Shown: positions 46,201 through 53,736 of the stretch, piece by piece
How positions within the stretch are numbered: the stretch's first letter is position 1
How the letters are laid out: each line of letters starts with the position of its first letter
Assembly (NCBI GenBank): GCA_031546985.1
Contig: JAVBJN010000077.1
Span: 1-64,000, forward strand
Length of the DNA: 64,000 bases
Source: JAVBJN01 sp031546985
Lineage (GTDB): Bacteria; Bacteroidota; Bacteroidia; Chitinophagales; Chitinophagaceae
Direction: 5' to 3'
The notes under the pieces: generated by a model
The model's input: the letters and a program-made list of their open reading frames with translations, nothing else
The model's database searches: none
What the model was told of the DNA's origin: nothing
Program-made: the position numbers and the translations under genes

Positions 46201-46589
46201 GTTCATCTTTTAAGCTCATCGTTTCGGCTTCCCGTTCCAGTAGCGGCGATGTGTTCCTAAACGAAGAGATACTAAAGCTGGTAGAGAACAACAATTTTGA
46301 GAAGCGGGCAGATAAAATGGTCGCTTTTGTTAACCTGGAGAACCTGGATGAACTGATCCGGGTGATACAAAAGGTCAATAACTGCGCCGTTGATATTGCC
46401 AACGGGCAACTGCAATACGTAAAGCAGGACGAAATCTTTGCCGACCGCAAGGTTATCAAAATGCCGGAACCCGAACCGGCCCCGCTGACCCCGGAAGAAG
46501 AGGAAGAACTTGAATTACTGGAATTGGAAGCAGAAGCCGCCACTGTCATTATAGCCCTGGAGCTGGAACTCTATGGAAAGGCTGCTTAA
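40263..46589 (+). CDS. Fused cytosine methylase, NPPF adenine-methylase-like domain and Strawberry-notch-like helicase
   Basis: This is a 2108-residue polyvalent protein. Domain 1 (about 30-320) is a C5-cytosine methyltransferase: motif I YLDLFSGTGGF, motif IV SPCQDIS (about 99-105), motif VI FENVKG, motif VIII RERVYLVG and motif X YNMLGNAVSV. Domain 2 (about 420-640) has EPSAGNGLL and NPPFGTL (about 513), the SAM-binding and catalytic motifs of N6-adenine methylases. Domain 3 (about 960-1530) is an SF2 helicase of Strawberry-notch type: Walker A DQTGIGKGRVAA (about 975), DEAHNSSG (about 1102), FLSATF (about 1132) and KRGRINRTGQ (about 1498). A coiled coil and unknown domain close it. Likely role: modify and remodel element DNA or counter host restriction. 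The start may be 40335 or 40344. Confidence 0.9.
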   Translation: MENIIQSHSRFSMMALPIDAKNTLMNTMPRHITYLDLFSGTGGFALGLKQAGFVFKKHYFSEIDKYAAANYQYHFSHAQGLGDIKNISGGQIERPDIITFGSPCQDISIAGDRKGLRGKKSGLFYEAIRLIRIYKPRVFVFENVKGLFSSNKGKDFEAVLRAFADIGLYDCQWQLVNTSWFLPQSRERVYLVGHLSGTAKPQIFPVTAGSRLPETGGGQRRGSKDIASTITSTYRKGVHGRGDTYVRSRNRKIRRLTPVECERLQGFPDDWTKYGLFDGEEKEVSDYQRYNMLGNAVSVAVVKAIAKKLRSDKELSGIMNSKSPVPVESKLPITREDFVAIMQQDLMAQKHHTKLTVEKLAAALAITDKTEVKELTELAIVRCARDLAHGKGSLRERYSKIVTLYKSQVNLSHRTSMSMLLQQYSTPAPIGFLMGIFAGLDKLHHSGGYGYEPSAGNGLLTIAGRPERIYVNEVDEVRNRNLKTQGFANVWKRDASEVFSFSDIGNTFPAVITNPPFGTLRKPVYFDTYKIDTLDGLMALRALESMTRDGRAAVIMGGHTVWGKHGRIQGGRNRIFFNYLYNRYHVVDVININGRTLFSRQGTSFNTRIILIDGRKAIAGGVAPLYNPQHDNVVSTFDDLYDRFLSDMERVAPQTKEPHMGTLATYYEQKYLPLQQRYKDKIILLRNDMHYEVYGSDKGKQIFEIAQITSTNLSAHFTYKDEGILLIRLPAEGRQWIDDVLRKYGKPYVMIDELEKPQVPSQQKPTIMKTHAEKYKQYRKLEKMLEIEPRFDEIIIYQEGNTYEVYGEAVPYLCRNFGLKPEGEFVYARKVIEVVCIPEDRIAEIKAQLEKDKFRVAIYNNSTQKAPDDELAELEREAAAFMKLLNDEGLGAAYQPASDACVVLDTQVPDSMAFETQEAVALIEREVGGDIDNFVRDRLGYRTKLEMCKALSAEQIDAVAMAIYNIEARGQGMVIGDQTGIGKGRVAASIIRYGCQQGLTPVFLTEKANLFSDIYRDLAAIGSANLRPFIVNSREPKSDIKDEDGNVIYQALPPGEQSEVFSSGKIPVQFDFVCATYTQFNSSEKKPLKPNFLKGIAEDNIFVMDEAHNSSGSSQTGMFLQDVVRLTRGVAFLSATFAKRPDNMPIYALRTAISDSNLSSESLIYSITKGGVALQEVLSAQLVQEGQMLRRERSYEGVEVNYIALDDKAAEHRAISDNITQVMRDIIAFQKDYINAEVSVLDEEAAKDGEEVAIREGTSEAGVDNEPYFSKIFQVINQMLFSLKAEAVAERAIMRLKEGKKPVIAFSSTMGSFVEELVMQSEVTTGDDKVIETDFSQVLRKGLEGVLRYTVKLPDGTPSHHSFDVKELSLLAQIEYKRIETLIDTVSTGITISPIDVIIKLIKQAGFTVAEVTGRKYELHLNEDNSKGIVQARRRLNTNDAFRLFNNNEADVLLINQAGSTGASAHAIPTAKVPATAVKQRVMIVLQAELDINTEVQKRGRINRTGQIFKPIYDYVTSAVPAELRMMMILQRKLKSLDANTTSNQRQSNKILSVPDFLNKYGDKLVAEYLAERPDINDLLDHPVAIKGTDKRNENDSLVDAAVKVSGRVAVLSTQMQQEFYDEMSLKYEEYIEYLKQTGEYDLEVEAMNLEAETVATSIIKMGKGAQSVFGKDSMLEKVNVNVLRKPFTATELNNLLTDSLGGRTALEIQQELINEFQKYGSVILEEEQQEVNEQIDKLLKNVQQEKKIKKLSEDMEAWRKAISEREAELEDTRSKKLAQANKKASDRKLYLNRILPFFYIGQVLNYPVRYIGEVDLVPSVFVGYLIDWKKKNPFAPSNIKLRFAISNSNKYIVIPASNAEAITSIIGASDKDDPIDRFALLDNWEQWINNSYVDRQIRYIITGNLLQAFADHPGKLISYTTLDGQVKKGILMSEYWNPYEQLKDKVSVPIIKALPLIRSLTNGNSINTNTGIGIFRVSSSSFKLIVSASRSSSGDVFLNEEILKLVENNNFEKRADKMVAFVNLENLDELIRVIQKVNNCAVDIANGQLQYVKQDEIFADRKVIKMPEPEPAPLTPEEEEELELLELEAEAATVIIALELELYGKAA

Positions 46590-46623
46590 TATCACTACTA
46601 TTCTCACCGTACAATAAGATTTT

Positions 46624-48453
46624 ATGAAAATTACCATCCACAACTACAAAGAAGCTGAAGCAAAGATAGACTGGTCAAAAGCATCGGACGGGTTAAATAC
46701 AGGCAAGGCATTTACCCAAAAATGGATTGCCAAATATGACCGCACGGCTACCGCAAAAACCACCATTGATGCTTATTTCCTGCTAATGGAAAAATTTCTG
46801 GCACAGCCAGAGCTAAAACCAAAGAAAAAGAGTGCGCCTGCAGCACCGGCTAAGAAGGTTACAAAGGCACCTGTCCAGAAACCGCAGGCCAAAACGAAAA
46901 AGCCTGCAAAAGCTGCGCCGGAAGAACGGGAAACAGACGCTACTATTGTAGAACACATTCCTTCAGATATAGCGTTGGTAAAGCGTTACATCAGCCTGCA
47001 CGATAAGGATAAAACTTACGACCAGGTACTATCTATCTGGCGGGCGTTCAACAAGGCCATCGTAGAACGCAAGGTGACAAAAGATTCTCCATATAAGAGT
47101 GAGATTGCCACTATGAATAGTGGTCTTAAATCGGCACTGGAACAAGCCAGGGCGGTAGGTGCGCTGCATCTTATGCTTCCTGCTGCTAAACTGAAGGCGT
47201 ACAAAACCATTGCAGAAAGTGTGGGAAAATCAGCAGGCGTAGGTATCATGCTGGAATTTGTCAATATCTCCGGAAGAACCGGCATGAAAGAGCGGGCAGG
47301 TAAACTGCTTCAGCGTATTGAGCGGGGCGCTGCTTCCGGCAAACTCGATGATGACCGTTATGCAAAGGACATCAGGAAAGCGAAGGCCGCTATTGAAGCC
47401 TACCTGAACAGTGAACATGACGTGGTGAACCTGAATGATTATGCCTTGAACGGGATCGGTGAGATAGCGGTGTTCGGTTGCCCTTGTGATAAAGACCTTG
47501 CAGGCTTTACCCGCAGCCAGAATGCGGTTATCTATAAGCTCATCCAGGAAAAGGTAAAGAACCTTACCGATTGCGAATTAGACCGTGCCTTTAGTGATAC
47601 GGTCGCACCCAGCCTGTGTAAGACCATTGCCCAAAAGCTGATACAGGCAAGGCAGCTTACCATGTCCCTGATCCGCAACCCGGCTAAAGTTTCCGGTACG
47701 GGTATTGCCTTAGCCGGTACAACAAAGAATTACGGATTTGACATTAATACCGAAATCATGGATATGCGCCTGCGTAATGCAGGCGTAAAGGCATCCGGCA
47801 CGAAGGCTGCAAAGCATTCAGGGCTTTCCGGCACAGCACAGGTAATGCCTTTTGAAGAACCCGGTGAAGATTTAAAGATCATGTCCGCCAATGAACTTGT
47901 CAACCAGAAGTTCAGGACAATTGGATTACAGGGCAAGTACCGCAAACTGATCGGTGATCCTGAACCCGGATTTTCAGCAATGGTATATGGTAAGCCGAAG
48001 CAGGGGAAATCAACGGTAGCCATTGACATGGCAAAAGAATTTACACGCTATGGCAAGGTATTGTATTGTGCCTTCGAGGAAGGACACGGCTATACCCTAC
48101 AGGATAAAGTGATCCGCAACCGTGCCAATGTACAAGGGTTGGATTTTGCCAATAAACTACCTGGTAATCTGAGCATGTACCAATTCGTTTTTGTGGACAG
48201 CGTGAGCGATGCGGGAATGGATGAAGCGGCATTCAAATCCTTGATTAAATCCAATAAGCCACGGACATCCATTTTTGGGGTTTTTCATGCTACTAAAGGC
48301 GGCAATTTCAGGGGCGGCCAGACTTTTGCACATGATGTTGATGTGCTTATCCGAGTAGAAGATGGTGTGGCTTATGCCCAAGGCAGGTATGCACCACCGG
48401 GAGAAATCAGCATTGCCGCAATACTTCCGGACAGCCCTGCTCAGGCGGCCTAA
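46624..48453 (+). CDS. RecA/KaiC-like ATPase with long N-terminal extension
   Basis: The 609-residue protein has a Lys/Ala/Pro-rich linker (about 60-110) and a helical middle (about 120-290) with no clear family. Its C-terminal P-loop domain has Walker A VYGKPKQGKSTVAI (about 455) and Walker B YQFVFVDSVSD (about 520), ending in RVEDGVAYAQGRYAPPGE. The pattern suits the RecA/DnaB-like ATPase superfamily: DNA repair, helicase loading or packaging. It is not the FtsK/HerA type used by known PRD1-like packaging ATPases, as far as I can see. It ends the rightward block and is followed by a terminator. Confidence 0.7.
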   Translation: MKITIHNYKEAEAKIDWSKASDGLNTGKAFTQKWIAKYDRTATAKTTIDAYFLLMEKFLAQPELKPKKKSAPAAPAKKVTKAPVQKPQAKTKKPAKAAPEERETDATIVEHIPSDIALVKRYISLHDKDKTYDQVLSIWRAFNKAIVERKVTKDSPYKSEIATMNSGLKSALEQARAVGALHLMLPAAKLKAYKTIAESVGKSAGVGIMLEFVNISGRTGMKERAGKLLQRIERGAASGKLDDDRYAKDIRKAKAAIEAYLNSEHDVVNLNDYALNGIGEIAVFGCPCDKDLAGFTRSQNAVIYKLIQEKVKNLTDCELDRAFSDTVAPSLCKTIAQKLIQARQLTMSLIRNPAKVSGTGIALAGTTKNYGFDINTEIMDMRLRNAGVKASGTKAAKHSGLSGTAQVMPFEEPGEDLKIMSANELVNQKFRTIGLQGKYRKLIGDPEPGFSAMVYGKPKQGKSTVAIDMAKEFTRYGKVLYCAFEEGHGYTLQDKVIRNRANVQGLDFANKLPGNLSMYQFVFVDSVSDAGMDEAAFKSLIKSNKPRTSIFGVFHATKGGNFRGGQTFAHDVDVLIRVEDGVAYAQGRYAPPGEISIAAILPDSPAQAA

Positions 48454-48491
48454 GCGTTGGCTAATAACACTCATTTTTAATAACTAAATTT

Positions 48492-48526
48492 GGATACTTG
48501 TTCAACACAGGTATCCTTTTATTTTT
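48492..48526 (+). terminator. Terminator closing the rightward operon
   Basis: A 10-bp stem GGATACTTGT/ACAGGTATCC (one G-T pair) and 5-base loop are followed by TTTTATTTTTT, 38 bp after the ATPase stop. Confidence 0.85.
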
Positions 48527-48541
48527 TACCTAACCCCTATT

Positions 48542-50026
48542 ATGGAACCGATAAAGACATCTGTTATTAGTAAATATTTCGCTGATACCATTTCACTCAT
48601 TAACCCATTGCTGATCCGGCATAAATGGACGATCACGAGTGACATTCCTGTTTTAAATAAAAAGGAAGCACTCATTTCCAGAACTGCAAATGAGTTAAGA
48701 TTAAGTTGTCTGGTCCTGGCTTCCAGTGGCGATGCGCAAAAGGTTCCGTCTATACCGAACGAAAATAAAAGTCCTTATCAAATTACCTCACCGAAGGGGC
48801 AGACTTTTACGGTTAAAGAAGGTAATTCCTTTTTTGGATTTGTCCCGGCAAATCGAAACGGCGACTTTAAAGTAACGGGAAGTATCAGCCAACTTTATAG
48901 TGATCCTGCTGCCGACCTTAATAACAAGTTTCACAGGCTATTGATTCCGTTACCAGATGTCCATTTTTCATTTGTTGATTTTGAGCATAGAAATTTCAAG
49001 TCTGATGTTAATGCAGGTAATTGTGAATTTATTGAAGTCAATTTTAAAGGCCTGCACTTTCATTTAATTTCAATTAACATCAACAAGAAAAAGTTTTGGG
49101 GAGTTGATTCTTTGCAACAAATGGGACATAGAGAATTTTTTTTGGCTGCCAATACAATCTTACAGGCATACGGCTTTTTAAAGGGCGATTTACACTTGAA
49201 TGAAGGGTTTACTATTTTCTCTGAAAATATAGATTTTCAAGGTGGTCTAAATCTTCATTATACTACGCTCAGTGAATCTTTGTTAACTGGTTATGGAATG
49301 ATTTCTTATAACCCGGTTGGTGCAATATTGGCATATGCTGAAAATTCCGGTTTACCTGCAAAAGACGAAATGGAAAAAGGCGGGTTGAACAAAATGCTTT
49401 CTAAATTTAGCCTTGAACATTTTAGCAAACTGTGTGATCTCTTTTATCAGCATGAAGGTCTTTCAAGGGCTTCTGTAGTGATTTTACAGGCGAATGTCAG
49501 CAGGCCGGAAGTTAAGGCTGCTGCTTACTGTGTAGCATTTGAATCTATTTGCCATGTTATAAAGGAAATGCACGCCCAGAAACGTCCCCCGGTAATAGAA
49601 AAGAAGTTGTACAATATATCGGTCAAACCGGCCATAGACGAAGTACTAAACAAATTGAAGCTGGATGAAGTAATTGATGAAAAGCAATTTGAAATTTTAA
49701 ACAATAGGGTCAACGATTGGAACAAACCAACGAGTACCGATACGCTTATAGCTCCATTTAAATGGCTGGATTATAAGTTGAGTGAGGAAGAGGAAAAATG
49801 TATATCAAACCGAAACGAATTTCTTCATGGCAGAATGCCGGTTGACCATAGAAAGGATGAGAAGGCATTTCTGGAGTTACATTATATCTCAATTATGCTT
49901 CATCGCCTGTTGTATATTCTTATACTAAAGGTAATCGGGTACAAGGGTTACATTAAGAACTATCCGAAGATTCATGAAGACATCACCGGAATAAAACAGA
50001 AAGATGGTGTTCTGCTCCTGATATGA
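48542..50026 (+). CDS. HEPN-domain protein, ApeA-like (candidate abortive-infection effector)
   Basis: The 494-residue protein has a beta-rich N-terminal half (about 20-260, with GLHFHLISININKKKFWGVD) and a helical C-terminal half. Near residue 423 the motif SNRNEFLHGR contains R-x4-H, the catalytic signature of HEPN ribonucleases. Length and arrangement resemble ApeA, an anti-phage protein whose C-terminal HEPN cuts RNA (tRNA) in response to a phage trigger. There is no signal peptide. Low GC and position just beyond the virion operon mark it as cargo. The ApeA assignment rests on motif and architecture only; other HEPN families are possible. Confidence 0.6.
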   Translation: MEPIKTSVISKYFADTISLINPLLIRHKWTITSDIPVLNKKEALISRTANELRLSCLVLASSGDAQKVPSIPNENKSPYQITSPKGQTFTVKEGNSFFGFVPANRNGDFKVTGSISQLYSDPAADLNNKFHRLLIPLPDVHFSFVDFEHRNFKSDVNAGNCEFIEVNFKGLHFHLISININKKKFWGVDSLQQMGHREFFLAANTILQAYGFLKGDLHLNEGFTIFSENIDFQGGLNLHYTTLSESLLTGYGMISYNPVGAILAYAENSGLPAKDEMEKGGLNKMLSKFSLEHFSKLCDLFYQHEGLSRASVVILQANVSRPEVKAAAYCVAFESICHVIKEMHAQKRPPVIEKKLYNISVKPAIDEVLNKLKLDEVIDEKQFEILNNRVNDWNKPTSTDTLIAPFKWLDYKLSEEEEKCISNRNEFLHGRMPVDHRKDEKAFLELHYISIMLHRLLYILILKVIGYKGYIKNYPKIHEDITGIKQKDGVLLLI

Positions 50027-50082
50027 CGAACAAAATTAAAATAGCACGAAATATTTTTTATTAAAACTAACCTTCTTTTTTA

Positions 50083-50787
50083 ATGACATTTTACAAAGTT
50101 GTTTACCCATTACCCTCGGAAGTAACAATAGATACTGCTATTGTGAATTACAGCCAAACTCTTTGTGATAAAGATAGTCATGAGCCACTGCTTGACCTTA
50201 TCACCCGCTACTCAAATGAACTTGATCTGCCTTTAGATTTCTTCTTTAGTATAAATAACAACCTGGCCTGGAAAGGAGATGAGTATTTACCAACGCTGCC
50301 CCGTTCAATTGACGGACAATTTGAACTATTTGCGATCACCGAAAATGAAAACCATAGAGGGTATTTTATTAAGGAAAGCTACCTGATCTCTTTTGTTAAA
50401 TCTCTTATTGAAGTCGGAATAGAAGTATTTGATGAAGGGTACTATTTGTGGGAGTATATCTGCGAGATGGTGCGTACTACTAAACATACAAATAAGCCAA
50501 GCAGGGCGGAATCTTTTTTCTTGTTTGGCAACCTTGAAGACTGCCAGTATTACATCGATCAGCGTAGCATTCCTGGGGCAACCTCTGTAGCACAAATTGT
50601 ATCAGTAAAAATTATTGACGGCGTACCCCCATTTAAAGGGGATATGAACCTATGGGATTTGATTCCGAATAATGCAACATTTCGGCAAGCTGTAAGTATG
50701 ATAGATAATTATTGGTCGGGGAGAACATCGGATAAACCGGTTTTTGAATATTTATTTCAGGGAAAGTGCAAACTTTTTCCTTTATAA
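50083..50787 (+). CDS. Hypothetical cargo protein, possibly DUF2441-like
   Basis: The 234-residue soluble protein has motifs RAESFFLFGNLEDCQYYIDQR and LWDLIPNNATFRQAVSMIDNYW. The segment R-ESxFxF-xxEDxxxY recalls the DUF2441/ADP-ribosyltransferase-like group in which an Arg and a downstream residue frame a nicotinamide pocket, but the match is weak and I would not assign it. It lies between a HEPN protein and a broken Ntn-hydrolase in AT-rich cargo, about 60 bp from each. A hairpin (about 50794-50828) follows it. Confidence 0.4.
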   Translation: MTFYKVVYPLPSEVTIDTAIVNYSQTLCDKDSHEPLLDLITRYSNELDLPLDFFFSINNNLAWKGDEYLPTLPRSIDGQFELFAITENENHRGYFIKESYLISFVKSLIEVGIEVFDEGYYLWEYICEMVRTTKHTNKPSRAESFFLFGNLEDCQYYIDQRSIPGATSVAQIVSVKIIDGVPPFKGDMNLWDLIPNNATFRQAVSMIDNYWSGRTSDKPVFEYLFQGKCKLFPL

Positions 50788-50848
50788 ATATATAATACGG
50801 TAACCGGTTTTGATGACCGTAATTATTATAAAAAAAACAAAACGTATT

Positions 50849-51788
50849 ATGACACTATGTTTAGCATGGAGAAATGGGAATGCAGCCTATTTCGCTTCGG
50901 ATTCAAGGCTGACAGATGCAGAAAAGAAAGTAACATCTGATGAAGCAACGAAAATTTTTAAAATTGGTGTTGAAGTGTATGCATCTACTCCGCATGACGA
51001 CCCATATAAAGAACCCCAATTATTACATCGGACTAATTATGGGTTATGCTTTGCAGGGAGCTATTTAAACGGCAGCATTCTGGCTGATACAATTGGGGAG
51101 GTGCTGTCCAACATTCAAGCAGTTCCCGACCAGTCAGATATTTCAATCGAAAATCTATCCAATATTGCCTTTGGTTTATGAGCAGGTGTCCAGGCCACTC
51201 ATGAGCATCCATAATGAATGTGGGTTGTCCTCTGTATTCTTTGGTGGCTATTGTTTGGAAACAGAAGTATTCAGATTGTACAAATTTTACGCTTTGCAGG
51301 ATGCACCTGGCCAACCAGTGTATTTTAAAAAGGACGAAATGGCACTAACGAATACACCTATTTATTTGGGGGATTCAAATGCGATTATTAAAGCGGAAGA
51401 ATTGATTGCCCTTAAAAAGCCCGGCTACACTCATTTTCATCTATTAAGGGAGATTATTAAAGACAGCGAAATTGCAACCGTAGGTGGCAAAATGCAATTC
51501 GGCGAATTTAAATGGAAAACCTTCAAGACTAATGGGATCGTTGAGTATTCACTGGAGCCTGATGAATCGGGAATAAAGCAAGTTATAGGTCACTTTAATT
51601 ACAGGGGCTTATCGCTTGATCTTAATGATAAAGCACTTAGATCGGGTCATATAAATATCATGAAGACATTTTTCGATCCTTTTGAATCCGAAAGATGGGA
51701 GTTATTTGAAGAAACGAAAAAAAGTATAGAGGAACAACAAGATAAATGGGAAGCTGCCATCAGGAAGAAAGCCGAAAAGGGCGAATGA
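50849..51788 (+). pseudogene. Proteasome-like Ntn-hydrolase, interrupted by a frameshift
   Basis: The first part (50849-51181, about 110 residues) begins MTLCLAWRNGNAAYFASDSR: after Met removal it exposes Thr1, with the SDSR and a GSY/GLCFAGSY segment of proteasome/HslV-like threonine hydrolases. It stops at TGA 51179. The next frame continues from about 51177 (YEQVSRPLMSIHNECGLSSV) to a stop at 51788. Removing one T from the TTT run at 51175-51177 would join them as AFG-YEQ. The whole would be about 310 residues. It may be a real frameshift, a sequencing error or programmed recoding. The start at 50849 is chosen for the Thr1 rule. Confidence 0.6.
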
Positions 51789-51807
51789 TAGTCACTATCT
51801 ATTTAAA

Positions 51808-52581
51808 TCAGGCTGCGTAAGCGTTAGTATTGGTGTTGGGAATGTTGAGTATGACCGAAGTGCCATTGTCAGGAGCAGAAACGATATCAATCTGCCCTCC
51901 TACAATCTTAGCGCGTTGGTGCATACTCAACATTCCGACACCTTCATCAAAAGAATCTGTTTGGGTATCAAATCCAACGCCATCATCGGTTACGGCCATT
52001 TGAAAAGTGCTGTCCATGTAGGATAACCTTATAATAAGGCTTTCTGCTTCTGCAAATTTTATGGTATTGTTTATAGCTTCCTGCGCGATCCTGAATGCCA
52101 TTAATTCTACTTGGCTGTCCAGCCGGATCGCTTCGCCTTCAATCATTATCTTGCAGCTAAGTTTCTTGGAATCATTTACCCATTTCGCTACTTCCTCCAG
52201 TGATGCAAGCAAACCTTTCTTTTTAAGATAGTCCGGGTTCAGCGCGTGACTGATATACCGGGTATCCATAATTAAATTATCGAGCATGCCGCCTATCTGC
52301 TTTACGATATTTACGCCTCCAGGTAAAATAACATCAGGGACAAGCTGAAGGCTCATTTTAGTAATGGAAAGCACTTGGGTAAGGTTATCGTGTACTTCCA
52401 GTGAAATGCTGTACATCGTCCTTTCCCTTTCATCAATCAAAGCCTGCATATATTCCCTGCTCTTCCGGTTTTGTTTGTTTTTTATAATAATCATAGAGGC
52501 GATGATGCCAAAAATAAAAATTACAGCCATCATCGTTAGTGTGATTGCAAAAGGAATCATATTGTGGTCAAGATTGAACAT
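51808..52581 (-). CDS. Sensor histidine kinase without a periplasmic domain (HisKA_3)
   Basis: The 257-residue kinase has one N-terminal membrane segment (about 11-33), a short coil and the HisKA_3 phosphoacceptor His64 in ISLEVHDNLTQVLS. The ATP-binding domain follows, with AQEAINNTIKFAEA (N box), DDGVGFD (G1) and EGVGMLSMHQRA (G2). It lacks any sensor domain, so input probably comes from the membrane protein and lipoprotein encoded in the same operon, or from the membrane itself. Its partner is the LuxR-type regulator 1.2 kb upstream. It overlaps the preceding gene by 14 bp. Confidence 0.85.
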   Translation of the reverse strand: MFNLDHNMIPFAITLTMMAVIFIFGIIASMIIIKNKQNRKSREYMQALIDERERTMYSISLEVHDNLTQVLSITKMSLQLVPDVILPGGVNIVKQIGGMLDNLIMDTRYISHALNPDYLKKKGLLASLEEVAKWVNDSKKLSCKIMIEGEAIRLDSQVELMAFRIAQEAINNTIKFAEAESLIIRLSYMDSTFQMAVTDDGVGFDTQTDSFDEGVGMLSMHQRAKIVGGQIDIVSAPDNGTSVILNIPNTNTNAYAA

Positions 52582-53245
52582 AGTGGACTTTCATTTTAGG
52601 GTAAAAAAAGAAGACAGCACCATAAGACAGGTAAGTGATAATATTAATAGTTAGAATCGAAATGTCAAGTGATGCAGCTTTTTCGGCATCACTACTACCT
52701 AACTTATCATACATGCCCCATGTGGAAAGCGTAGCACATTGGTAAAACAGCAGGATGCAGGGAAACCAGAAGTGCGGCATTCTTTGCAACTTCATGTTTA
52801 CATCGTCTGCGACAAGCAAATGGTGGAATGATAATGCAGCAAGGCTCATTACCACAAGGCATTCCAGAAAAAGAAGATGAGAATTTAAAGTAGTAAAAAG
52901 GGGCTGGAAAGAAAAGGTATTTATAAGGCCGAGGACAATGCCTGACAGCGCAATATAAATACCTATCCTCTTCTTCCTCAACACCTCGTTGCTGTAGCCA
53001 AAATAAAGGCTCATTAAGGTAAACTCCGCAAAAAAAGCAATATTGAAAACAGGGTAATTATTCCTATACACTTTGGCAGCATAATAACCTATGGATTCCG
53101 TAAGAAGCCCAAGCCAGATCAGCCAGCAAATTATTTTAGACGCTTTATCTACACGTTTATACCTGAAAATGATACAAACGGCCACCGTCAAAATTGTTAT
53201 TCTGTATAGTAGTGATAGCCCTGTAGTCATATAAAAAAACGGCAA
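52568..53245 (-). CDS. Multi-pass membrane protein of the two-component operon
   Basis: The 225-residue protein has about seven hydrophobic helices with little loop sequence, starting LLYRITILTVAVCIIFRYK and ending ITYLSYGAVFFFY. No transport or enzymatic motif is visible. The gene lies between a lipoprotein and the histidine kinase, so it could be the membrane sensor of the system. Its last 14 bp overlap the kinase start. Confidence 0.65.
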   Translation of the reverse strand: MPFFYMTTGLSLLYRITILTVAVCIIFRYKRVDKASKIICWLIWLGLLTESIGYYAAKVYRNNYPVFNIAFFAEFTLMSLYFGYSNEVLRKKRIGIYIALSGIVLGLINTFSFQPLFTTLNSHLLFLECLVVMSLAALSFHHLLVADDVNMKLQRMPHFWFPCILLFYQCATLSTWGMYDKLGSSDAEKAASLDISILTINIITYLSYGAVFFFYPKMKVHYVQS

Positions 53246-53247
53246 AT

Positions 53248-53706
53248 TTACTGTAATAGATTATTGGATGCGCTACCGAAGTCCGGGCAATTGCGGGGAC
53301 ATGGTGTAGCGTGATTAGGAACCATGTTGCCAGGTGCAAATATGTAATTGCCTTCCTTATTGTATCCGGCAAGAATAATTGTCAGCGCATCACTGCGTAA
53401 ACCGGCATTCTGCCCCGCATGACCTGAATTAATATAGTCAAGCCTGTGGGCAAACATGACCTTTACTTTTTTGATTTCCCGGTTGTTGAGATAATCACGT
53501 AGCAGGTCAGCATCCATAATCAGCGAATTAAGGTTCGGGGCGGGAAGATTAGCAGTGTCGCCCGCGATACTGGTCAGGTAGCTTTCGATCATTTTATTGG
53601 CAGTGTCTTTGCCAATATAGCCTTCATGCAACTCTACCTTTTGGGAGGTGCATGAGCTTAGATACAGGGCAATAGCAGTCACCCCTAAAAGTGTAATCAC
53701 TTTCAT
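53248..53706 (-). CDS. Hypothetical lipoprotein of the two-component operon
   Basis: The 152-residue lipoprotein starts MKVITLLGVTAIALYLSSCTS with lipobox LSSC (Cys19). The mature part is mixed (YIGKDTANKMIESYLTSIAG; DADLLRDYLNNREIKKVKVM) and ends in a Cys pair (CPRNCPDFG) that could bind metal or form a disulfide. It is co-directional with the regulator (30 bp) and the membrane protein (2 bp). A periplasmic or outer-membrane sensor part of the system is plausible. Confidence 0.65.
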   Translation of the reverse strand: MKVITLLGVTAIALYLSSCTSQKVELHEGYIGKDTANKMIESYLTSIAGDTANLPAPNLNSLIMDADLLRDYLNNREIKKVKVMFAHRLDYINSGHAGQNAGLRSDALTIILAGYNKEGNYIFAPGNMVPNHATPCPRNCPDFGSASNNLLQ

Positions 53707-53736
53707 GTTATTTAAATTTAAACTGTGAAAAAAATC

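Noticed and set aside
25543..48453. Integrative conjugative element
   Set aside because: No relaxase, coupling protein, VirB4-like ATPase or Tra genes are visible, although Sbno-type polyvalent proteins also occur on conjugative elements.
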